Origin: Sipunculus nudus
Lineage: Eukaryota; Annelida; Sipuncula; Golfingiida; Sipunculidae
Assembly (NCBI GenBank): GCA_026874595.1
Contig: JAPPUL010000095.1
Location: forward strand, 122,001 to 186,000
Length of the DNA stretch: 64,000 nucleotides
Direction of reading: 5' to 3'
Positions 29,136 to 38,353 of the stretch are shown here, in pieces. A model generated the notes under the pieces. The model worked only from the letters and a program-made list of their open reading frames with translations, had not been told where the DNA came from and did not search any database. A program made the translations under genes and the position numbers. How positions within the stretch are numbered: the first letter of the stretch is position 1; the number at the start of each line of letters is the position of its first letter.

Positions 29136-29319
29136 TACATATTCTCCAACTTTTCTACTACTTGTATTCTAGCCTCATTTAGTTACTCTCATTTAGCCCG
29201 TTTAGTACCTTTATACTCATTACATTATAAAGCCATTTATATTATCCGGCTATATCAAAACATACATACCAAAACACTATATTAACAACTCTCATTTTAA
29301 GCTTTTACTAAATCAGCTT
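29136..29319. other. Gap where fliG is expected
   Basis: In Borrelia and Treponema fliG lies between fliF and fliH. Here 184 bases separate these genes, too short for a FliG (about 340 residues), and no fragment of FliG-like sequence is seen in any frame. The stretch is AT-rich with scattered short runs. FliG must be encoded elsewhere or be missing. Confidence 0.7.
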
Positions 29320-31029
29320 TTACTCCTCCAAAATCCAGGTCCTTATAAGTTGTGCTACATCCTCCGGCTTCTCTCGTGCAAGAATTATCGCGTTCTCTTG
29401 CATCTCAAGCCTTGCCTTGTCTTCAGGTAACATATCAAGGGCCAAGCCTTCACTCTCCGCCGCCCTTATAGCCGCATCTCGCATCGCCTGCTGTTCTAAC
29501 ATTAAACGCTCTTCCTTTAACCGCCGCCTTGAATCTACCTCACGCATTATGAATCTTATCAATAAAATCAACAATATTAAACCAATTAAGCCCAAAGCTC
29601 CATACATCACTAAATCACGTATCATCTGCTCAGAACGAAGACTCTCACCTAGTTCCTCAAATTCCGCCTTCCTGTCAAACCTTATTACACTAACTTTTAC
29701 TGACTTATTCCTCGATTTATACGGTAAGGCTCCTTTTAATGTATTCTCTAGAGTCTTTATCTGTCTTGCTTCTATCTCCTCGTACAATGGCACCACTCGC
29801 CCATTTAAAAGCTTTATCTTCCCTTCTTCATCACGTTCAAAATCGTATGGCTCGTCTATTACAACCGCTATACTAACTCTGTCCACAGTGTAGGGTGCTT
29901 TTTGATTATCACTTATCTCCTCTCCCGTTTTGTTGTTCTCTATCACCGTCTCTTTTGTATAATCTGAATATCTATCTACTAACTCTTTCATCCCAGGTCC
30001 TACATTAGGCTCAACCCCTGCAGGCCCCTCCGGTATATAAGACGGCCCTTTAAAGGTCTCTTTTGTCTTTTGACGGCTTACTGCTATTTTGGGCAGCACT
30101 TTCCTTTCACTATATGGTGTGTCTGGATTATCCTCTTCAAGCTCTGTTGGCAATATCTTTGTGATGCTTTTGTGTTCTCTGTCCCAATTTAGACTTAGGT
30201 TTATTGTAAACTCGTATCTATCATCTGTATAAGTCTTTCTAAGTATCTGTCGTATCTCTTTACCATACCTTTGTCTTATCTTTTCCATTACCCGAAGTTG
30301 TTCTTTTGCTGAACTTATTGACTCGTTGGAACTTGATACTTCTATTAAGTCTGTAAGTACTACTCCACGGTGATTCATTATTATAACATTCTCTTTCTTT
30401 AACCGTGCTACTCCTTTTGCTATTAAATCTCTTATCCCGCGTATCTTATTCTTATTCTCATCTATATCCGAATTTGGCGATGGCGTTATTACTACCGATG
30501 CCGTTATTGGACTATCTTCTATCTCTCGTAAGAATAATGGCACGTTCTCACCAAACGATATCGTTACATCTGCTTTCTCTATGTCATCTAGTGCTTCAAG
30601 ATGTCTTGATATATTACCCGTTATCGCTCGTCTTAAGTTTACTTTCCTCTCAAAATCCGTTGTCGAAAAGACTGGATTGTCAAAAAGTTCAAACCCCTTT
30701 ACATCTCGTACCACACCCTCATAACCAAGTTTTGCTCTTAGCCTTGTTGCCTCCTCTTCGTTTGATACGTATATGTATCGCTCGTCTGACGACGTTGTGT
30801 AACTTACTCCAAGCCCGTCTAGGTTTGTTTTAACTCGTTTGTAATCTGGCTTCGTTAACCCGCTTTTGTACAATAATACCCGTTCCTCTTTTGCAGAGTA
30901 CATTACCAAAAACACTAATGCTACTATTGTTAAAACAAAAACTCCCCCTATTATTACCTTCTGGGTTAAACTCGTTTTGCCTATTACTGCTTTTACACTA
31001 TCTTTTAGCTTTCTCAAAAATTCAGGCAT
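29320..31029 (-). CDS. fliF: FliF MS-ring protein
   Basis: FliF builds the MS-ring. The 569-residue protein has membrane segments at about 24-45 and 472-493, the ring-building motif region (LRRAITGNISRHLEALDDIE, NVPLFLREIEDSPITASVVI) and a linker. The C-terminal tail PEDVAQLIRTWILEE matches the FliG-binding helix of the family, so it is intact even though fliG is not adjacent. Start at 31029. Confidence 0.93.
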   Translation of the reverse strand: MPEFLRKLKDSVKAVIGKTSLTQKVIIGGVFVLTIVALVFLVMYSAKEERVLLYKSGLTKPDYKRVKTNLDGLGVSYTTSSDERYIYVSNEEEATRLRAKLGYEGVVRDVKGFELFDNPVFSTTDFERKVNLRRAITGNISRHLEALDDIEKADVTISFGENVPLFLREIEDSPITASVVITPSPNSDIDENKNKIRGIRDLIAKGVARLKKENVIIMNHRGVVLTDLIEVSSSNESISSAKEQLRVMEKIRQRYGKEIRQILRKTYTDDRYEFTINLSLNWDREHKSITKILPTELEEDNPDTPYSERKVLPKIAVSRQKTKETFKGPSYIPEGPAGVEPNVGPGMKELVDRYSDYTKETVIENNKTGEEISDNQKAPYTVDRVSIAVVIDEPYDFERDEEGKIKLLNGRVVPLYEEIEARQIKTLENTLKGALPYKSRNKSVKVSVIRFDRKAEFEELGESLRSEQMIRDLVMYGALGLIGLILLILLIRFIMREVDSRRRLKEERLMLEQQAMRDAAIRAAESEGLALDMLPEDKARLEMQENAIILAREKPEDVAQLIRTWILEE

Positions 31030-31134
31030 GCATCCCCTCCAGGATAATGCTTATTCTTTTAGTTTTTCTACTTTATTTACTCTACCTTCACTATCCAACT
31101 ACCTTCACTATCCAACCACCTATCCAACTACTCT

Positions 31135-31449
31135 TTACCTCAAGTTCGTTATCTCTCTATAGGCTTGCACTACCCGATCTGTTACCACTTTCGTCATTGA
31201 TAACGCCATCTCTGCTTGACTTAATAATGTCGTTACTTCATGGATATTTATACTCCCAGGCTCAACTATCATCTTCTCGACCGCCTTGTCTGCATCCACC
31301 TGTAAACTATTTACATTCTTTAACGCTCCAAAAAATACTTCCCTAAAACTCTCTCCCTTACTCCCCACTCCCAATCCACCAGCCTCTCCTCCAATTAATC
31401 TATCTCCTGTAAGCCCCTGTAGCTCATTATTTATTAGCTTTATATCCAT
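31135..31449 (-). CDS. fliE: FliE rod/MS-ring junction protein
   Basis: FliE links the MS-ring to the rod. The 104-residue protein has an N-terminal variable region, the segment SFREVFFGALKNVNSLQVDA and the C-terminal helix INIHEVTTLLSQAEMALSM, both family features. The length is typical. It is 53 bases downstream of flgC and 105 bases upstream of fliF. Confidence 0.9.
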   Translation of the reverse strand: MDIKLINNELQGLTGDRLIGGEAGGLGVGSKGESFREVFFGALKNVNSLQVDADKAVEKMIVEPGSINIHEVTTLLSQAEMALSMTKVVTDRVVQAYREITNLR

Positions 31450-31501
31450 GTCTTTTTACTCCCTTTTGCTTAAAAGTATAATCCCTACCATATGCTACAT
31501 C

Positions 31502-31954
31502 CTACCTTGCACCTATATCAAGCGCCCTGTGGAACATCTGTTTACTAGAATTTATTAAAGTCGCATTTGCTTCGTAGGCTCGTGTCGCTGATATCATGTC
31601 TACCATCTCTTCTACTATGTTTACATTCGGCAACTCAACATATCCTCGCTTGGGACCAACCCTTAAGGCATCCGGATGTTCAGGATCGTATTTTAACCTT
31701 AGCGGCTTTTGATCCTTTACCACCTGCACTACTCGTACCCCACTACCAAGTTCGTTCTCTAAGGCCTTTGGTAAGAAATGCGATTTGAAACTATACTTCT
31801 CGGACCTCGGCCTTAATATTGCCATGCTTCGTCTAAAGGCTCCTCCCTCCGTCGTTCTAGTTGTGTTTACATTCGCTATGTTGTTGGATATTATATCCAT
31901 TCTAAGCCTTTGAGCCGTTAAACCTGATGCCCCTATTTGTAACGATTCAAACAT
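31502..31954 (-). CDS. flgC: FlgC proximal rod protein
   Basis: A 150-residue rod protein. The N-terminal LQIGASGLTAQRLRMDIISN and IANVNTT segment, and the C-terminal PNVNIVEEMVDMISATRAYE motif, are diagnostic for FlgC. It follows flgB by about 80 bases. Intact. Confidence 0.93.
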   Translation of the reverse strand: MFESLQIGASGLTAQRLRMDIISNNIANVNTTRTTEGGAFRRSMAILRPRSEKYSFKSHFLPKALENELGSGVRVVQVVKDQKPLRLKYDPEHPDALRVGPKRGYVELPNVNIVEEMVDMISATRAYEANATLINSSKQMFHRALDIGAR

Positions 31955-32034
31955 TTTGTATTACCTCTTATATCCACAATATCATATTCCCAATTTATAC
32001 TATCTATTTCCATCCCCTACTAACTACCATTACT

Positions 32035-32439
32035 CTAACCCCTTAGCACCATATTCATTTTCTTGAAATATCTACCTAATATCGATGCGTAGGCATTATA
32101 TCTCAAACTCGATTTTGCCGCATCCACCATCTCTTTATCTATATCTACATTGTTTTTATCATTTCTGTAGGATGTCTCGTATTCAAGGTTTATTTTCGGG
32201 TGTACCTTATTTATATCTTTTGGCTGGTGAAACGGTATGTGTCTTCTATCTGTCATTAGCGCCTTTATCGGATAGGGACTCTTTTGACTATTTAATGCTC
32301 GCTTTAATTCACTTTCAAACTTTATATCACTTCTTTTGAAATATGGTGTGTTTACATTCGCTATGTTATTACTTATTACCGTATGCCGCAAACTCTCTGC
32401 TGTCATCGCCTTTGCTAATAAGCCCTTTATCTCTACCAT
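32035..32439 (-). CDS. flgB: FlgB proximal rod protein
   Basis: A 134-residue rod protein; AESLRHTVISNNIANVNTPY and VDIDKEMVDAAKSSLRYNAY are the standard FlgB ends. It is the first gene of the flagellar block in this window. Upstream, 32440-32758, no hslV/hslU or other operon partner is present, unlike Borrelia. Confidence 0.92.
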   Translation of the reverse strand: MVEIKGLLAKAMTAESLRHTVISNNIANVNTPYFKRSDIKFESELKRALNSQKSPYPIKALMTDRRHIPFHQPKDINKVHPKINLEYETSYRNDKNNVDIDKEMVDAAKSSLRYNAYASILGRYFKKMNMVLRG

Positions 32440-32758
32440 CTTTTTATTCTCCTTTAAACATTCCTAACAAATATCCTTAATCCCATCATTCACTCTCGTT
32501 AAACTACTTTTCCATCCCTTTATCCGTATCTACCTATATCCTTGTCTAGGCTACCTTTTGCTTTGTCGGTTAGTTATTATTTTATATTAATAAATTATGA
32601 CTTTATATCTTTTTTATTAGAGGCATATCCCATCTTTGCCTTCTCTTAATTTATCTTTCCCTGCAGAACCACATACTTTATTAGCTTTTAATTTCTTAAT
32701 CTTTTTAATCTCTACATAATCTATTTAGCAAGGCTTCAAATATCTATCCTTCAAATAT
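32440..32758. other. Intergenic region upstream of flgB
   Basis: 319 bases without a gene. It lies before the first gene of the flagellar block and so should hold its promoter, but I find no convincing sigma-28 or sigma-70 pair; the best-looking piece, near 32560-32600, does not have the right spacing. Its right end carries the tandem repeat at 32734-32771. Confidence 0.45.
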
Positions 32759-32771
32759 CTATCCTTCAAAT
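32734..32771. repeat. 15-bp tandem repeat over the dedA stop
   Basis: The unit CTTCAAATATCTATC is present twice (32734-32748 and 32749-32763) with a partial third copy (32764-32771). The stop codon of the dedA-like gene at 32759-32761 is inside the second copy. On the coding strand each unit ends an FEG-stop, so the 3' end of the gene has been duplicated in tandem. Confidence 0.8.
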
Positions 32772-33382
32772 CTTTCTTTCTTTCTAAAATACTTCTTCAA
32801 TATAATTGTAATTATTATAATAACCAATATCACAAATACCCATTGACTATAAAGCTTTACGTAATACACTATCACTTCCCAATTCTCTCCCATCAAATAT
32901 CCTAAGTACAACAATAGCAAATTCCATATAGATGCACTTATAAGTCCAAGCACTAATACCTTCATAGGATCTAACTTTACTACCCCTGCTACTATCGATA
33001 TTACGCTCCTTAACCCAGATAAAAACCTATTGCCTAATATTACCATATAGCCATAGCGCGAAAACCAATCCTTAGTTTTCTCTATATGACTTTCCTTTAT
33101 AAACTTTAATTTAAGCTTTGCAAATAGTCCAAAACCATACCTATAGGCAAGATAAAACAATATCATAAATCCTACTATGCTCCCTAAAGTCGTCGATAGG
33201 AATACCCATACGAAATCTAGTGCCTGTTTCCCTACCAAAAATGCTGCGAATACTAATACTGTGTCCCCGGGTATCGGAGGAAATAGATTCTCTACTATTG
33301 CGCTTATAAATATTAGTATATAGGCAAGCTCTTTGTTCTCTCCTGCAAGTTCTTCTATTATCTCAAGTAATTCTTCTAGCAT
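32759..33382 (-). CDS. DedA-family membrane protein
   Basis: 207 residues with 5-6 hydrophobic segments. Family features are FPPIPGDTVLVFAAFL near residue 35, GSIVGFMILFYLAYRYG near residue 68 and GNRFLSGLRSVISIVAG near residue 117. DedA proteins are scramblase or transporter-like proteins of the inner membrane. Substrate cannot be told here. It ends in a tandem-duplicated stop. Confidence 0.88.
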   Translation of the reverse strand: MLEELLEIIEELAGENKELAYILIFISAIVENLFPPIPGDTVLVFAAFLVGKQALDFVWVFLSTTLGSIVGFMILFYLAYRYGFGLFAKLKLKFIKESHIEKTKDWFSRYGYMVILGNRFLSGLRSVISIVAGVVKLDPMKVLVLGLISASIWNLLLLYLGYLMGENWEVIVYYVKLYSQWVFVILVIIIITIILKKYFRKKERFEG

Positions 33383-33428
33383 AATATTTTTTTTCTCTTT
33401 AATCCTCTCTAATTCTCTTTTTTTCTCT

Positions 33429-33464
33429 TTATCAACTTTATCAACCTTATCAACCTTATCAACC
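33429..33464. repeat. Four 9-bp TTATCAACC iterons upstream of dedA
   Basis: TTATCAACT, then three TTATCAACC units, back to back at 33429-33464. It lies about 45 bases upstream of the dedA start. The unit is one or two changes from the DnaA box TTATCCACA, but four such copies with no spacing are more likely a slippage repeat. Confidence 0.8.
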
Positions 33465-33526
33465 TTATTATCTCTCTATCTTTCTCTCTTAACCCTCTTT
33501 CTCTCTTACTGCAACTTTTACCCATT

Positions 33527-34828
33527 TTAAAGACAATATTCCTCTATCACTCTCTCATAAAATAAGACGCTCTTTAAAAGCTGCTTAAAACTATTATATT
33601 CATTCGGGATATGGATATTCTTAGCTGACCCTGAACCATATATTATACTCTCACCTCCATAACTATTATATAATGTCCCCTCCGTAAGTCCTGCTTTCTT
33701 TAATACTTTACCTCCCCCGCCTAGTTCAGCCATTATCTCTACTGCCTTTTTCACTATCAAACTCTCCGGGTTTGTATGCATTGGTGATATGTTTAATAGT
33801 ATCTTAAGCTTGCCTCCTATCTCTTCTAACCCCTCTTCTAATTCCTTTAAATGTTTTAGCGTCTGCTCCTCTTCTACCGTGCGTATCGTTGCCTCACATT
33901 CCAACACGTTTTCGCATACTCTGATTATACCAAGATTTATCGTGCCATAACTTGGTTCGTAAGATTTATCTTCAAGCCTTTTTATCCTTCCTTCAAATTT
34001 ATCTACTAGCTTAAAAAAAGATTTTAGCATAGCCTTATTCTCTTGACTCTTACTTTTGCCTATTACTGCATAGCAATAATCTGGTAATATGTTTATTGCA
34101 TGCCCTCCTTCTACATAATATACTTCCTCGCCCGAGGATAAGCCTTTAAGATAATCTCTTAAGGCTCTTATCGCACATTTTCCATACTGAGGGGTACTAC
34201 TATGACATGCTTTCCCTGCAAACTCAACCTTTCTCCCGCCTTCCCTCCATTCTGCTCTTTGTCTAAAGCTTAACTTCATTATTATCGATAGCATCCCTTT
34301 ATGTCCATGCACTATATTTAAATCCGTTGGCTCGCCCACAAATACGTATTTTGGCTCCCTTATATAGCCTGATTTTAAAAAATAGTCGCAACCTATAAGT
34401 CCTATCTCCTCTCCAAAGGTACCCACCAATGTTAGATGATTCTTAAATTCTTTATCTTTATATTTTATTAAGGCTTGCAGCTTACACAAATAGTCAAGCT
34501 TTACATCTGCACTCCCAAGACCATATAATTTATCTCCTTCTATCTCCAATTTATATGGATTAAAGCCCGTTTTGGTCCATTTGTTCTTATCTCCGCCTGG
34601 GACTGTGTCAAGATGTGTGTTGAATATTATCTCTTCTCCATCTTTTTGTCCCTCTTTACGGCTTATTAGGTTCTTTTGGGCAACTCCTTTATATTCTGTC
34701 TTTTGTTCCTCCACGTGAAGTCCGTTTTTTAACAAAAGTCTTTTCAGATATTCTACTACTTCTATACTACCATGTCCACTCACTGAGTCTATCTTTAGTA
34801 ACGCTTTTGCTTCTTTTAGCATATCCAT
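33527..34828 (-). CDS. M20-family peptidase (ArgE/DapE/acetylornithine type)
   Basis: 433 residues. Metal-binding motifs of family M20 are visible: NTHLDTVPGG near residue 70, GLGSADVKLD near residue 98 and GTFGEEIGLIGCDYF near residue 130, then FVGEPTDLNIVHGHKG. The lid domain contains HSSTPQYGKCA. The substrate could be an acyl amino acid or a dipeptide; the sequence does not decide. There is no partner gene nearby. Confidence 0.85.
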   Translation of the reverse strand: MDMLKEAKALLKIDSVSGHGSIEVVEYLKRLLLKNGLHVEEQKTEYKGVAQKNLISRKEGQKDGEEIIFNTHLDTVPGGDKNKWTKTGFNPYKLEIEGDKLYGLGSADVKLDYLCKLQALIKYKDKEFKNHLTLVGTFGEEIGLIGCDYFLKSGYIREPKYVFVGEPTDLNIVHGHKGMLSIIMKLSFRQRAEWREGGRKVEFAGKACHSSTPQYGKCAIRALRDYLKGLSSGEEVYYVEGGHAINILPDYCYAVIGKSKSQENKAMLKSFFKLVDKFEGRIKRLEDKSYEPSYGTINLGIIRVCENVLECEATIRTVEEEQTLKHLKELEEGLEEIGGKLKILLNISPMHTNPESLIVKKAVEIMAELGGGGKVLKKAGLTEGTLYNSYGGESIIYGSGSAKNIHIPNEYNSFKQLLKSVLFYERVIEEYCL

Positions 34829-34967
34829 TATTAGCCCCGCTTTTTAAGTCTTAAAGCATATTTTACCTTATTTTTAGATTTGGTGTATTATAGTATATTC
34901 AATATGCTTACTATTTAGAGATTATTTAGTTTTTTTTTTTAAATCTAATTTACTTCGGATGGCTTTT

Positions 34968-35174
34968 ATGAGTTTAATGCGTTTCCATCAGGTTCTTATT
35001 ATCTCGGGTATCTTATTTTCTATATTTCTTGCTTATTGGGAGTTTTCTTTATTCTTTAATAAACACTCTTACTCGGACCTTGCTATTGGTATTGCTTCTT
35101 TAATCGTTGCAATTATTCTGCTTATCTATTTTATATATATTACCAGATTCATTAACAAAAAGCATAAGAAATAA
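34968..35174 (+). CDS. Small two-TM membrane protein, unknown function
   Basis: About 68 residues with two membrane segments (about 8-25 and 38-60) and a basic tail (RFINKKHKK). It is alone on the plus strand between two minus-strand genes. An ATG at 34959 is in frame, but the ATG at 34968 has GGATGG about 5 bases before it and is preferred. A T11 run is at 34930-34940. No family recognised. Confidence 0.6.
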   Translation: MSLMRFHQVLIISGILFSIFLAYWEFSLFFNKHSYSDLAIGIASLIVAIILLIYFIYITRFINKKHKK

Positions 35175-35265
35175 TATTCTATTCTACCTTACTTCTATCT
35201 TAGATATATATTAATTAATATGTCTACAAAGGCTTATAATACAAAGATTCATAAAAGGTTCATTG

Positions 35266-35348
35266 CCCCTCTCTTTCTTGCCCCCCTTTCTTGCCCCCCT
35301 CTTTCTTGCCCCCTTTCTTGCCCCCCTTTCTTGCCCCCCTCTTGCCCC
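35266..35348. repeat. Seven C-runs (G-quadruplex-like on the minus strand) after rseP
   Basis: C-runs of 4, 6, 6, 5, 6, 6 and 4 bases are separated by 7-9-base TTTCTTG or CTCTTTCTTG-like spacers. The minus strand is therefore GGGGGGCAAGAAA repeated, 12 bases beyond the stop of rseP. Seven G-runs with 7-base loops fit a G-quadruplex motif that would lie in the 3' end of the rseP transcript. Confidence 0.8.
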
Positions 35349-35359
35349 TCTTTTACTCC

Positions 35360-36994
35360 CTAACCCTTCACTATCTTTAGTATGTCGTTTATTGTTATAA
35401 GCACTGCAAGCGATATTATTATAAATACTCCTATTAACTGGAACCTTTGGACTACCTTAAGACTAACTGGTTTGCGCCTTATCATCTCATATAATGTCAA
35501 TACCACGTGGCCTCCGTCTACTGCTGGGATTGGAAGCAAGTTAAATACTCCTAGCAATATACTTAGTATCGCTACAAAATTCATGTAGGAGGCAAAGCCC
35601 GATGCTGCAGATTCGCCAAGCCTCTTAAATATACCTATAGGCCCTGCTACATTGTCTTTTACTGTGTCAAACTCCATCTTTGGTAAAACCGTAAATTGCA
35701 CTATTGTTAGCTTCATAAAGACCCAGGTCTTTTCTATTCCGCGTGGGAGAGATTCAAAGACTGTGTAATATTTATGTACTCCATTTATTAAATGAACTCC
35801 AAGAATTTGCTTTATTGCAAAGTTAAATGTCTTTAATGTAGTTCCACTTGCGTATAATTCTACTCTTTCTATCCCTCGTAACACTTCTATGTTATATGTC
35901 TTTTTTGACTCACTACTAGATACAATATCTTTTAATAGAGACTGGCTTTCTATCTTTTGTCCGTCTATTTGCCTTATTATATCACCTTCTCGAAAACCTC
36001 GCTCGTATACTGTATCTCCTTCTTTGATATCCTTCAACTGCACAAGAAACATCGGTTTTATAGTTTTTACCTCTTCTTTCCCTTCTAATATACCACCACG
36101 TAATATCTTTAGCTTATGTTCTTTTACTACTCCTTTATTTAAGATATTCGATATGTCCTCTACACTATTTACCTTCTCCCCATTAACTGATAAAATGATA
36201 TCTCCTCTCTCAAGCCCTCCTACGTAACCAGGTGAGTCTTCGCTGCTAAATGCTCCTATTGATATAGTATTTTGTTTATCTAAAACACTATACCCTCCTT
36301 CTACTCCATCTCCTCCTCCTTTTTGTCCAACTATGCTAAAACCAAGCTCCCCTCCTTTTATTAATCCTTCGTGGAAGGGATAATTTATATATATAATCTT
36401 ATCTTCTCCCGCTCGCCTTACCCCAAGCTTGTAGGAATCATTACCCATCCCATCTATTACTATGTGTTTTCTTATCATATTCAAAGTCGAAACTTCTTCT
36501 CCATATAGCTCCTCATTCACCGATTTACCGTCTACTGATACTATTATGTCTCCATCTCGTAACTCGGATAATCCCTCATAGCCTTTTTTTATCTTTATTG
36601 GCCCATTAAAGAATATTGTCTCCCCATTAAAATGAAATATCCCCGTAACCAAGATCAAACCTAATAATATATTAAATATTGGCCCCCCCAATACCGTCAA
36701 TAGCCTTGCCCAAGCAGGCCTACTATAAAATTCATCAGCCTCCCCTTTAAGCTCTTCTGCTTTTATGAAATCTTCCTGCCCCTTCATCTTACAATAACCT
36801 CCAAACGGTATCCAGCCCACACGCCAGTCTATCCCTTTCCATTTGAAACTATATATTGGTCGTCCGAAAAATATTGCAAACGCCTCAACCCCTATCCCGG
36901 TCCACCTGGCAAATAATAAATGCCCTAGCTCGTGTATCACCACCAGAAACGCAAGACCAGGTATTGCGTACAATAATATGTTTATAAAATCCAT
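35360..36994 (-). CDS. rseP: RseP-type site-2 protease (M50)
   Basis: An intramembrane zinc metalloprotease. 544 residues. The active site HELGH is at residues 21-25 in the first membrane helix, and the last membrane part has GVFNLLPIPAVDGGHVV, with the conserved NxxPxPxxDGG third ligand. Two PDZ domains are seen in the middle (for example YVGGLERGDIILSVNGEKV). It follows dxr by 64 bases, the same pair as in other bacteria where isoprenoid and envelope genes cluster. The likely substrate is not seen. Confidence 0.92.
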   Translation of the reverse strand: MDFINILLYAIPGLAFLVVIHELGHLLFARWTGIGVEAFAIFFGRPIYSFKWKGIDWRVGWIPFGGYCKMKGQEDFIKAEELKGEADEFYSRPAWARLLTVLGGPIFNILLGLILVTGIFHFNGETIFFNGPIKIKKGYEGLSELRDGDIIVSVDGKSVNEELYGEEVSTLNMIRKHIVIDGMGNDSYKLGVRRAGEDKIIYINYPFHEGLIKGGELGFSIVGQKGGGDGVEGGYSVLDKQNTISIGAFSSEDSPGYVGGLERGDIILSVNGEKVNSVEDISNILNKGVVKEHKLKILRGGILEGKEEVKTIKPMFLVQLKDIKEGDTVYERGFREGDIIRQIDGQKIESQSLLKDIVSSSESKKTYNIEVLRGIERVELYASGTTLKTFNFAIKQILGVHLINGVHKYYTVFESLPRGIEKTWVFMKLTIVQFTVLPKMEFDTVKDNVAGPIGIFKRLGESAASGFASYMNFVAILSILLGVFNLLPIPAVDGGHVVLTLYEMIRRKPVSLKVVQRFQLIGVFIIISLAVLITINDILKIVKG

Positions 36995-37058
36995 CCTTTT
37001 TCTCCTACTTTACTTCTTTAGTTTTTTTTATCATTTTTATACTCTATCTTCACTATAA

Positions 37059-38249
37059 TCATTTCTTTACCAGCTTACTCTTACTCTTTATTAGTTCCAA
37101 CGCCCGCTCCCGCCCCGCATAATCTGCTTTTAATATATCCTCTATATCAGGATTTAATACATTTGTTACTCCTTTTAGGCTATCACTTACCACCAGGTTT
37201 ATATCTTTATACCTTATCTGTCCATCTAAAAAAGCCTTGACTGATACCTCGTTACTTGCATTAAATAAGGTCGGCATTATCCCTCCTTTATGTCCTACCT
37301 CGTAGGCCTTCTTTAATAACGGGAATCTCTCATAATCTGGTTTTGAAAAATTTAAACTCCCTATCTCTACTAAATTAAGACGCTTATACTCATTCTCAAT
37401 AATATCTGGATATGTCATCGCATTTTGGATAGGTATTCGCATATCTGACATCCCAAGCTGCGCATATATACTACCATCTACCGTCTGTACCATTGAATGG
37501 ATTATTGACTCTTTATGTATTACTACTTCTATATCTTCAAGTTCAAAGCCAAATAAATAATGTGCCTCAAGTACTTCAAACCCTTTATTAATCAATGTTG
37601 CACTGTCTATTGTTATCTTATCTCCCATTTCCCATGTAGGATGTTTTAGTGCCTCCTTCACTGTGACATACTCAAGCTCAGATTTTGTATGTTCTCTAAA
37701 TGGTCCCCCTGATGCCGTTATTAAAAGCTTCTTTACATCGGCTTGCTTTCTAAGCTCCAATAAAAATAATATTGCATTATGTTCACTATCTACTGGTATC
37801 AAATTAACACCATAACGCTTTGCAAGACCTGGTATAAGCCCATTTCCCACTATTATCGATTCTTTATTTGCTATGGCTATGTCTTTTCCTTGCTTTATCC
37901 CTTCCACCGTAGGCATAAATCCTACAAACCCCATAAGCGCATTAACTATTAAATCTACTCCTCCCTTACAAGCTAAGTTAACTAGATTCTCCTTTCCTAC
38001 ATGAACTTTAACTCCCTTCGATATCTCTCGCTGCATAAAAGACTCATACGCCATCTCATCACATATTACCACCTCTTCAGGTTTTAATAGCTCAACCTGT
38101 CGCGAAAGCTCTTCTATGTTTTTATTCGTACTTAAGCCTCCTACCTTAAACAAATTGCGATTTGATAAAACTACTTCAACTGTGTTACGACCTATTGAAC
38201 CTGTACTCCCCAATATTACTATATCTTTCAATTTTATTCTTCTTCCCAA
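37059..38249 (-). CDS. dxr: 1-deoxy-D-xylulose 5-phosphate reductoisomerase
   Basis: Dxr makes 2-C-methyl-D-erythritol 4-phosphate in the MEP isoprenoid pathway. The 396-residue protein has the NADPH motif ILGSTGSIGRNTVEVV near residue 12, the metal and substrate motif LIPVDSEHNAI near residue 150 and ITASGGPFR near residue 182. Start at 38249. It stands between rseP and a HEAT-repeat gene on the same strand. Confidence 0.93.
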   Translation of the reverse strand: MGRRIKLKDIVILGSTGSIGRNTVEVVLSNRNLFKVGGLSTNKNIEELSRQVELLKPEEVVICDEMAYESFMQREISKGVKVHVGKENLVNLACKGGVDLIVNALMGFVGFMPTVEGIKQGKDIAIANKESIIVGNGLIPGLAKRYGVNLIPVDSEHNAILFLLELRKQADVKKLLITASGGPFREHTKSELEYVTVKEALKHPTWEMGDKITIDSATLINKGFEVLEAHYLFGFELEDIEVVIHKESIIHSMVQTVDGSIYAQLGMSDMRIPIQNAMTYPDIIENEYKRLNLVEIGSLNFSKPDYERFPLLKKAYEVGHKGGIMPTLFNASNEVSVKAFLDGQIRYKDINLVVSDSLKGVTNVLNPDIEDILKADYAGRERALELIKSKSKLVKK

Positions 38250-38353
38250 TTTACTAGTTTCTTACACCTAATACTTTACCCATAAATAAGTCTTAAAGAT
38301 AATTCCTTAGCTTTAAAAAGACAATCTAACTCTTTTACTCTACATTATAATTC

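Noticed and set aside
32560-32640. Possible sigma-28 promoter (TAAA and CCGACAAA) upstream of flgB
   Set aside because: The spacing is about 11 bases, not the 15 expected, and the -10 differs from GCCGATAA.
33429-33464. TTATCAACC repeats as a replication origin
   Set aside because: Units are not true DnaA boxes, have no spacing, and no AT-rich unwinding element or dnaA is adjacent.
35266-35348. C-run repeat as a CRISPR array
   Set aside because: Spacers are 7-9 bases and nearly identical; no cas genes are nearby.
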